The notes beneath the pieces are model-generated. The model saw only the letters and a list, made by a program, of their open reading frames with translations, ran no database searches and was not told where the DNA came from. Source: Elysia crispata (Eukaryota; Mollusca; Gastropoda; Plakobranchidae). From it: DNA of 64,000 nt. This document shows, piece after piece, positions 51,301 through 61,500 of the stretch. The stretch covers positions 997,501 through 1,061,500 of the forward strand of contig JAWDGP010000260.1 in assembly GCA_033675545.1 (NCBI GenBank). The letters run 5' to 3'. The position numbers were made by a program, and so were the translations under genes. Position 1 is the first letter of the stretch. Each line of letters opens with the position of its first letter.

Positions 51301-52100
51301 ACAATTCTTTTTATAATATTAATGTGCAATGATCGTCATAACAAAGAGCAAATTAAGTATTTGTTGGATGACCTGAGAGATAATTATCATCAGTATAAAA
51401 TTTGTCCTGGAACAAATCACTCATTACTTTTGCTCATGCAAGTGTCTTTCCAGTTCGCTGAATATGAATTTCCTAGTATAATCAAGTTTTAAGTAATTCC
51501 TTTGGAGTAATTTTTAAGAGTCCTGTGGCCATGGCAATAATGAATATCTATTGAGAGTTCCTAAATAAATCTGCTTATTTCATGAATTTGCAAGACCTTC
51601 CTGCATCTTCAGTGCTTATTATTTTACAATTATATGCATACTCACTTTAATTTTTTTTTTATCATCAAAGAACACCTGAAGTTTAATTGAATAAAAATAA
51701 GTACAGCAAAAGTACCATTGCCAAATCTTCATGATTTCAAAGATTCTGTACTTTATTGTGCTAAAGTTAGATCATGCAACAATGGTAGGTTTCTCTCATA
51801 TTGGTAATAATAGTTTGTCTTCTATAATTTTTTCAGCAACAGACCATGGATGAAATTTTAACAATCTGTATGAATCAAAATTTGTTGGGACAGGCTTAAA
51901 AGCTTTTAAGGTTCCATACAAGAGAAGTGAATCATCAAATTCATACTGATTTTTTTTTGTCCCATATATTTTCCTAATCAGTAGAACAAAATTAAATCGA
52001 CCACAGGTCCCTCCAATTCATTTGTTTTCCTTTTATGATTCTTACCTATCTTTTTTTGTTCTTTTTATCTTTTCGTCACACTAATTTAAATCATGTACAC
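45311..52100. other. Intergenic sequence without a recognised gene
   Basis: Nearly 7 kb of AT-rich sequence with short homopolymer runs, a C-rich patch near 50152-50172 and a CT-rich patch at about 51010-51070. I could not support any exon, RNA gene or named transposon here. Confidence 0.45.
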
Positions 52101-52104
52101 AATC

Positions 52105-53025
52105 AGTCCTCATCACAGAAAATGTTCACCTCTTAAGAAATTTAACAAACCTTGACTTTAAAAAAAGCCTTTCATCACATTGATAGATCTTAAATTTCCA
52201 TCAAGTGTCCTGCACAGCTGTTGGTATTTGCCAAACAAACCCGCCCTGCCTCTACCTTTCACCAAGTAGAAACATTTTGTCGACAAGCACCCTAACCTTT
52301 GATCTCTGGTCACCAGGGAGAGAGATAACCCCTCTCTTGCCCTACTTCATGCTAGGTCTGCCTGTCACCAAGACTTCACAGGGGCTGATTGTAAACCAAC
52401 TTCGTCACAGATGTACAAGACGTGAATAACATAGACAGGTAAACTTGTCTGGGCCCACCCCTTGCTCAATCAATCAGTACACAAGTGTGAAAAAGGTTGG
52501 GGGATAAGATTTCTTTTTAGATGGTTAAGACGCCAGATAACTCAGTAGGTGGAACACTGGACTGACATAGGTAGCTTCGAGTTCAATCCTTTGTCAGGTG
52601 CTCTTATGGGATTAGGTCTAGCTCTGCCTTGATAGTGAGCCCTTGTCTGGGTTAAAGTTAAATCAGGGACAAGAAAGGGTTCATTGTATTTGAACATTGA
52701 CCTTAGACTGAACCTAGCTAGAACAAAATTTGTGATCCTGATCTGAATGCAGAACTAGAGTCTAGATTTTGATAGAGCATCATGAGTTCAAGAACCAATG
52801 AATGCTGGGGTTTGGAGTCAAGTTTTAACATAAAATGAGTTGGCAATGACAGATCAGGTTGTTCGAGGGTATTTGTCTTCAAACCACTATTTAAAATACT
52901 AAAAGTAGGGAAAAAACGGCAAATCAAGTATCCCCATAATGCTCTAATTCAACAGAAATAACCACAAAAACACAAAGCCTCTATAATTTGTTAACATACT
53001 ACAAAATATTCATGAAAGCTGTCTC
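52105..53025 (+). repeat. Dispersed repeat copy A with tRNA-like head
   Basis: About 0.92 kb that aligns along its whole length with 56305-57255 in the same orientation. Shared blocks include ATCTTAAATTT, ATCAAGTGTCCT, CCTTTGATCTCT, GGGATTAGGTC in A against GGATTAGGTC in B, and AAGCCTCTATAA. It is probably a SINE or other non-autonomous element, diverged by many substitutions. Confidence 0.85.
52529..52597 (+). promoter_or_regulatory. tRNA-like segment with pol III A and B boxes
   Basis: An A-box-like TAACTCAGTAGG and a B-box-like GTTCAATCC stand at tRNA-like spacing, with a tRNA-like middle (ACACTGGACTGACATAGG). The flanks do not close a full acceptor stem that I can see, so this is a tRNA-derived SINE head rather than a tRNA gene. 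Confidence 0.6.
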
Positions 53026-54848
53026 AAACATCTTCCTCGAACATATCAAAATTTTCCGATGACTTCAACGTTTATTCTTTAAAGTGTTCTAAAATTGAGC
53101 TATTCATTTTTTTTTTAATTTTAGTGGCTCCTCACTTCCACAATTATAGCTTTTTTTGATCAATTTATGAGTTTTCTGTAAGTAAAATCCTGGAAACCGT
53201 GAGAGTTTAGAAAAAAACTTGTATAACCATTTTATCCTGTGAAAAATATTGCCTTCCAAAATTTTTATTAACTTGCTTGTTACTTGAAGTACATTACCAT
53301 TGAACATTAAATTACAAAATGTTTATTTCAGGGTAAAGACACTGCCTAAATTATATCAGGTATTGTACCGTATATGACCTTTATCACATTGTCTTGGGCA
53401 ATGGCCAAGTATCATTCATACTATATTGAAAAGGTTGTAAAACTGAATATTTAAAAGATATTTTTCAAAGGTTGTCACCCTTTCTATCGAGGTTTTAAAC
53501 TGATTACATAGGGATAAAAAAAAAAGCATCTGAACAAGATTTTGGATTATAAGTTCCACAGATATTCCATTCCACAGAGACTGAAATGCACAAGAATTTA
53601 GGAATGTCTGTATGCGTCATGTTACCATATGGAACATTTATGTCAATGACTAGGGGGAAGCTGATTTCTAAGACTGCAGTTGTTACAACTGACTGTGGAG
53701 TATATCAAAGGTATAAACAGAAGTGATAACACCACAATGAAGTTACTCTTACATATCAATGTCAGCCTCCAGTCATTGTACAGTTAAGTAAGAAAAAGAG
53801 GGATTAAATGTCAGATAAGGCATGGATTGGTGATGTGATAGATTGTGGTGGGCCTTTTTTCGGGAGATTTATTGTTGGTGTTTGATGGTCTGTCACTATG
53901 AGTTCAATAGTTGGAAAAAGTGAACAAAATTGTTGAAAAAGTTTGTCTCCTAGGTTTTTTTATTTTGAGATATTGAAAACACCATGCATATGACAGGACT
54001 TGTCAGTTTAATGTGATATTTTTGCTTTTGCTGTTACTCCATTAAGTGTCACTCTTTTTGCTTCTAAAGTGACAGCCAATATTAAGTTAAGCCTGAAAAA
54101 GAACTATGTATTGAAGCTTTAACTTTTGTGGGAGCATCTTTAAATCAGAAGTTTTAAGTTGAACTAGAGTGAGAAGTTCATATGCTGTAGAAGAGACTTG
54201 TTTGCACCTGCTCTATCCCTAATTGATTACCTTTATAAATTACTATTATTATATATCCATTTATTCCTATGGGCTAATATCATATGTAAAACTGTCTCAC
54301 CTCAGGCACTTTCTTCGAAAACTTATTTTTATCAAAATCTCTATCAAGTTATCTCTCTTTCCTTAACTCGTAAAAACAAGGCATGCACAAAAGCACAGTC
54401 TCATTCATGGCATTTAAAACAAGTTTAAAGTTGGGAAGCATTATAAAATCTTGGTTGTTTTGACCATACAACCCTATCTACACATTTTGTTGAATACTGT
54501 ATGCAAAGTTTTACAAAGTTATCTTGCACTGCTGTGTGCAATGTCCTGTTTTAGGGGGTTAAGTGCCGCTTGCACAGTCCTTCTTCCTACTAGTGGATCA
54601 CCTAGTGAGAGCAACCAGGATTAATTGCACCACTTTTACTGAAAAATTACTGAGCAGATATGGGCAATTTTTGAGCTCAGAAATGTAAATAAAAATATTT
54701 GTTCATATTTGTTTAAAAAAAAATATGTACACCTATGAACATGTCAACAATCCAAAGCTTTGAAAACATTGTAAGGCAAGGGTTTTCCCTTAGTACATGA
54801 CTCAGTTCAACAGTTGAATTTCTAGTACATTCACACGATTTTTCAAGT
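53026..54848. other. Intergenic sequence downstream of DCAF10
   Basis: No exon or clear repeat that I can support. Confidence 0.45.
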
Positions 54849-54854
54849 TTTATT
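54849..54854 (-). terminator. Candidate polyadenylation signal of DCAF10
   Basis: On the minus strand this is AATAAA, 56 bases after the DCAF10 stop codon. It is the nearest canonical signal. Later ones may also be used. Confidence 0.5.
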
Positions 54855-54910
54855 AATTTATCACAGATTATTGTTTCAGTACGTAAATATTTTTCTCAAC
54901 ATAGCAGCTG

Positions 54911-55549
54911 TCATAATTTGGGAGAGCAGAAGGAAATGCTACCATCCTCAGCACCTGCTGCATACAAGAGCTGAACTGGGGAGAAAGTGCTTGTCAGAAC
55001 ACTGCTTTTGTTACCAGCAACAAGTGCCACCTGCCTGAGTGGACGAGGTTTCTGAGGTACTGCATCACAAAGTTCATGGCATTCACTGTCAAATGCTAGC
55101 AACCTCACACAGTTAGCAAATGGTGAAGCAATGATGCGACCATCAGGACTAAAACTTTGCTCTTTGATATAACCCTGTCCAACGTTGGGTTCTCCAGAGT
55201 GGAACAATAGCCTACGGAAGTGGAATGGAGAAGCATGTGATGGAGGCCACTCATATTCAGCATGTCTATCACCATTACTCCTGCTTTCCAGAACTGCTGG
55301 TGAGAGTTCACTGGTTAAAGTATGAGATCCTGACGACTGATTAGAATTTTCTTGGTTATCATCATGGCCATTGCTGTCTGACACACTATGTGAAACAGAG
55401 CTATATGAAAGATGACCATGAAGAAGCCTTATTCTCCTCTTCAGATCCCTTCTTGCAAGGCTCAGATTATCTGTCTCCAAAAAGGATTCCTTAGATCCAT
55501 ACTCTGTTTCCTCATTGATGAGAGTTTGTATGTCATGCACACAGGTCCA
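54911..55549 (-). CDS. DCAF10: DCAF10 last exon
   Basis: It begins WTCVHDIQ after acceptor atttcag, passes a Ser/Asn-rich low-complexity stretch, then GEPNVGQGYIKEQSFSPDG and CVRLLAFDSECHELCDAV, and ends FCSPKL with stop TGA at 54911-54913. The GQGYIKE..FSPDGR block is diagnostic of DCAF10. Confidence 0.95.
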   Translation of the reverse strand, partial: WTCVHDIQTLINEETEYGSKESFLETDNLSLARRDLKRRIRLLHGHLSYSSVSHSVSDSNGHDDNQENSNQSSGSHTLTSELSPAVLESRSNGDRHAEYEWPPSHASPFHFRRLLFHSGEPNVGQGYIKEQSFSPDGRIIASPFANCVRLLAFDSECHELCDAVPQKPRPLRQVALVAGNKSSVLTSTFSPVQLLYAAGAEDGSISFCSPKL

Positions 55550-58500
55550 CTGAAATTGTAATACAAAGTGAAGAGGGAAATTTAAACATGAATCTGGAAG
55601 ATAAAACATTTTATATGTATTTATCAGAGTGATCAGAACTGTTTGAATTAAAGTGAACCAATAAAACTCATTCAAATCTTAAGCTTTGATATAATGATTA
55701 AAAATTGTCTTAGATTGAATGAGGGCTTGCAACATGTTTGTGAAGTGAACTTATGTAAATAGTGAAAAATGACGATTTGCCAATTTTAAAAAAGATTCTT
55801 GTCCAAGAAGCAACTATGTATCCAAATTAATTTGATTTGTGATCTAAAAAGGAGATTTTTTTTTTTGCAAAATTGCAGCCTCCTGTTTACCTCTGTCTCC
55901 TCATCTGCAGTTGTATTTCGAGACACAATGCACCAACCTTGAGGATGAACCTGCAATTGTTTCAATCACACGCATAATTTTTTTTTTTTAAGTTAACTGA
56001 CAAAAACCTACATAAAAAAGATAAGTTGGAAAATCTATTTTCTTTATTTAATCAAACATTTTATTTGTCCTCAGAAGTCTCATAGCATCTTCTTAAGATG
56101 TAACATGAATACTTGAATAAAATATATGATAACCAAAATTTTTTTTCAAATACAATAGAACACAATTGGAATGAACACGGATGCCACAAAATTACTAATT
56201 CCTTGAACTCATCTGTTTTCACCTTCGGATTCTCTCTTTATTTTCTTGTTAATGATAATACCTTTTTGTCAAATTTGTTTAAAGTTATATCAAGGATTCT
56301 TCGAAAAATCAATCCTCAATCACAAAAAGAAAATGTTTGTCTTTTAAGAAATTTGACAGGGCTTGACTTGACAAATAATCTTTCATCATATTCACAGATC
56401 TTAAATTTCAATCAAGTGTCCTACATAGCTGTTTTTATTCTTCAAACAAATATGCCCTGCCTCTCCTTTTTCGCTGAATAGAAACAATTTGTCAACAGCT
56501 GCTATAACCTTTGATCTCTAGTTGCCAGTAAGAGACTCAAATAGACCCTTCCTCTCCTGTCCCACCTAGAGTGATGCATGCAGTGCCAGTTGTCTGTCAG
56601 CGCCTGCTAGGTTTACCTGTCACTAAAACTTCAAAGGGTCTATTGTAAACTTTGTTCCATGATTACAAGACAAGAGTAACATCACAGGAAATTTGTCCAC
56701 CCACCCCTTTCTGGATCAATAAGGACATGGGTGTGAAAAAAGTGGGTGGGGGAGGGGGGGGGGGGGTGAGATCTCTTTGTTGATGATTAAGTTGGACTGA
56801 CAATTGGGTTTAATCCTTTTGCCCGGTCCTCAAGTAGGATTAGGTCATGCTTTGCCTTGACTGACAGCCCCTCTTTGGGTTAGAACAAGCGAAGGTACAT
56901 TGTATTTGAGCTCCAGCGAGGGTATGTGGTATATGAACGGAACTTACGCTTAGCTAAAAAGAAATTTATGATAGCGATTTGAATATAGACCTATAGTACA
57001 GATCTAGATCTAGCATCAAGAGTTAGGGATCTAATAAGCGCTTGGGTTTGGAGCCAAGTTTTCATGTAAAACGAGTAGGGAATGACAGATTGGTTTCTCA
57101 GAGATATGTTTTCAAACTGCTATTTGAAACACTATAAGAAATATGGCAAAGCAAGTGTCTCCACAATGCTACAAATAGTATGGAAGTAACCAAGAAAACA
57201 GGAAGCCTCTATAAGTTGTTAAGGTACTTCGCAAAACTTGTCCAAAACACCAAGTCCAGGGAGCCCAGTGCTAAAAATAGAATGTTCTTTCCCCATGAAT
57301 TTGTAATCGTATCCCAAATTTTTTACAGGAAAAAACAAAGTCAATCAGATTAAATAGCAGTTTCTTTAAGAGGCAATGAGCCCTGCCTCTATTTACTAAA
57401 GACAAAAAGAATCTCATGATAAATGATTTCTCACGAAATGATTATGCACGATTTAGCCCAAAATATTGCATTTCAGCTAATTACCTTTGCCGCAAAGATA
57501 TATCAAACATAAAGAATTGTGAGCAACAGTGCAAAGTGATACAGGCAGGGCTTGAGAGAAATAAAAATCGTAGTCTTAGATGCATCATAATCATCTCTCT
57601 CTAACTCCCTTTCCTCTGTCTCTCTTTCTTCAGTATGAATTCTTGCATCTTTTTACATTTCATGGTATGCAAATGCTATTTAAAACCACACTGTAATGAT
57701 ATATATTTTCAGATTTTGACAAAATATTCCAATTCTTTACAAGTTAGCGAGCATAATAAAATATATATACACTTCTGTAAATGTTTGGTTGTTCTGGATA
57801 AGCTAAGAACTTTCTAAGCATACTTGAGTTTCCTAGCAGCAGCATCACGAGCCAGAATTTAGTCTGACTGCTTCAGGGAACACCAAACATAGGTTAACTA
57901 TTTCTAATTACATAGTAAAACTCAAAAACTTTATCATACATTTGTTTATATTTTCATTCAGTTAATTTAAGAGGTCGTGCTATTTTACACTGATGATATT
58001 CTCTGTTTGTGTTTGCTCTTAGATGCTCATTCCTGACGGTTAATAAAATAAGTAACATGACCAAAAAACAACAAGCTCCAAGTTTCTGTTATTAGCCCTA
58101 TTAGCCTTTTGTAAAGCATTTTGACAGTGGCCCAAAGTCATTGAGTGTTTTGTTTAATTTTTTGAGGGTTTTCTTTTTAATTAATTGAACATGTGTTAGG
58201 TCAACACAACTTATGTCTGTCTTTCTTCCAAAACATTTGGGTGATTGTCGGTGAGTAAGTAAACTGCTTAAAGTTAGTAAAAGAATACCTAACAGTTTTT
58301 GGTTCATGGCAGCAATGTTAAAATAATATATTTAAACTCTTGCTAAAAAAGACATTTCTACTATCGTTTTGTTTGTATATTGTAAACATAGGCCCTGGAT
58401 AGGACAGTGCAAACTCTCTTATAAAATTGTTGCTATAGCAGCTGTGTTTGTTTTTGGGATGGGTTCACATATTTGTAGAAATGTTATGTTTTCCCAGACT

Positions 58501-61500
58501 AGTTCTCTAAAAATGAATGTCACCAACACAATTTTGAGAAAAAGGCATTCAAAGCTTTTTGTGTTATAATAATGAATATCATAAAATTTGAAAAACTTAA
58601 CATACCTGCATGGTTGAGATTGAAACTGCTTTGTCTCCCTCAGGAAAGTCACTCATAAATTCCACCCTGTTACGTTTGCGATGGAATATACTGCTATTAT
58701 CAGAAATGTGATCTTGTGGGGCGTCCCAAAGCTGCATTGAGCCTTGAATTAACCCATACATTCGAGGACGAAAACTATTGATATAAAAAAAAATAAAAAA
58801 AAAACCATCATAATGTAAGAAGAGGATATGAATATTTTATGAAGAAGGGCAAATGGGGAAGCTGGCTTTTTAAAGAAAAAAATTGATAAATAACAATAAC
58901 AATAAATCTCACTATAAAGCGCATTACTATGGTCATCCATGCTCTACGCGGTTTATAATGTATAGTTTAGGTAGGCCAATTTTAAAGAAAGGGAACATGA
59001 TAATTTTTCACAAAAAAATCTTTTCTGCAGATGAAATTTTTATATTAGATGAAACTGACAACCTTAAAGAGAGGACAAGTTAAGTAGATGTATTTGAAAA
59101 GAAAAGCTGAGGGAACAAAGCTATGCATTCATTAAGATCATGCATATTCAAAACATGAATAACTACATTTTTGCAATATAAGTATGCTCTAAACAGTAAT
59201 GTTTCATCCTTATATATTTGTTTCTTTATTGTGACTATCATGGATTCAAGATGAAGTTTATAACTATTATTAGTGTCAAAGCAAACCCAGACAGTTTTAA
59301 TGCAAACAGATGACCAGTGAGTCCCTATTATTGTTTTCTCTTTTCAGATAAACCATGTCTAAACCAAACAATTTCTGCAGCACCTAGACTTAAGGTGGAA
59401 TCTTGTTAAGCCATACATTCAGTTGTCCACCAATTTCTATTAATGAGTTTAAAATGTTTAAAATTTTACATGCATGTACTATAATGAAAGTTTTGTGCTA
59501 TAAGAATTTTTAGGACTTGACATAATATGCCATTAAAATATATAAAGAATATATATATTCACAAACACTATAGGTATGAAATCAAAGAACTCTAACTCAC
59601 ACAAGTTACTAATGTTTTCTCAAGCCAGACAATAAAATGTTTTGCTCCTCCACACTTACATAATATTCTTGAAACTTAATAATAACCTGGCTCCTAAGTC
59701 TCTATCTCTATCAGTCATGAAATCAGAAATAAAGAATTGTTAAAATTTTACATTCCTTCCATTTCTCATGAACCAGCCATTTAAAAAAAAAAAAACAATA
59801 TATTTTTTTTTGTCTTTGTAAACAAGCAATTGCAAATGTTACATATACATAAACAGTACACATTTTCTGCAGTTACAATTACAAGTGAAACTGCGACATA
59901 GAATTTAGGAAATATACTAATAGTAAATTCTACCAGAAGCCAAAATTGAAGGTGCGCTTCACTTTCAGAATATTTTCTTCATTGCTTTTACTATTGTTCA
60001 AGCAAAAAGGTCATGCACAATAATACAAAGGTAAAATTATATACATGATAGATATTTTTCAAGAGTTGGAAAGGCACCATTGAAAAAAGAAAATGTGTTT
60101 CCATACAAGCATACTCTGCAGTTTGACATGATTGTTAACAAGATTCAGTAATTGTCCAGGAGTTATGAAAACACTGTTTGGTTCTTGAGAAGTTAAGCCT
60201 CCTCACCATAAATCCAAAATATGCTTATGGTGTCTCATTCCTGAAGCAAATGGCTTGCAGCCAAAAGGGCACAGTCAGAGTGTTTTACTTCTATTGGTCT
60301 ATCATCCCATAAAAATGTGCTGACCTATTCAAGTAAGGATCTTGTTAGACTCTTTGGTGAAATCTGCCTTAGGAAGTAAATAGAGATCTAAATCTAGACT
60401 TAAACAAATTATTCCTCAACAGAAGGACAATGGATCTTTTGATTTTGGAGTTCTTCAAATAATTCCTGAAAAACTTGGCATCCTTGTAATTGTTACTACT
60501 AAGCATTATTGCTGCTGTTGCAAAATCAAAATGAATTTTTGTTTTTTCAATATGTTCAGAATCTGTCTTTATCTAGATATATAAATTTTAACTAAGGCCG
60601 GAAAAAAAAAAAGCTTGATTCATTTAACAGCTGCCTTTATAGGTGCCTAAATATTTGAATAAAAAATTGAGGACTTGGTGGATGGAACTTAGTGATATTC
60701 ATCATAATGCTTTCATGCTTTTTTACTCTTTTTTTTTTCATACCCTACAAATATCCCGATAATCACAAATTAGTGGGAACTAGTCTTATAATCAAAATAC
60801 GGTCAACACTGCTTAACTCGATCTTCAGGGGACATAACTAATAACATCGACTTATGTGAAAAATTGAGTTAAGTAAATCAAGGAGTTACCTCCTGATAAC
60901 AAAAAAAAAGAAAAGAAAAAAAAAGTCCTAAATTTGTACATGCCATTTTCTAACCTACAAACATAATGCACGCAAAATGTTAATCCAAGTAATTAACACC
61001 CATTGTTCTAGGCCTAGCCATGCAATTACAGAGGTAGATCTAGCCTACAAACATAATGTATGAAAAATTAGACCCAAGCAAAAGATAACATCGATATTGC
61101 TAGGCCTAACCCTACAGCAGAGGAGAGACTGAATGCGGGAGCAGTGTTCAATCAAACAATCACAAAGGAGACAGGTCTAGCCTACAGACATAATGCACCA
61201 AAATGCAATAAGCAATAATGCCAATTGTTTTACTTCTCGGGGAGGGAGGTGGTGCAGGGGGATATTGGATGGGTTAGCAGTGGCCAATCAACCAATAAGT
61301 AACAGAGGAGACATCTCTAGCCCACAGTACACACAATGCATCGCGTATCTAGCCTAGCCCTGCCAGCACTCCTTCACAATCTCACCCCCCTCCCCATCAC
61401 ACAAACGTTAATCAGTGTATTTTTTTTAGCTTTTTGACGATGATGATTGTGGAGCAATAGGTAGGCTTGCTAGGACAGGATTTGTTCTGTTTGTTCCAGC

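Noticed and set aside
52529-52597. A functional tRNA gene
   Set aside because: The A and B boxes are present but the acceptor and anticodon stems do not pair well by eye, and it lies inside a dispersed repeat.
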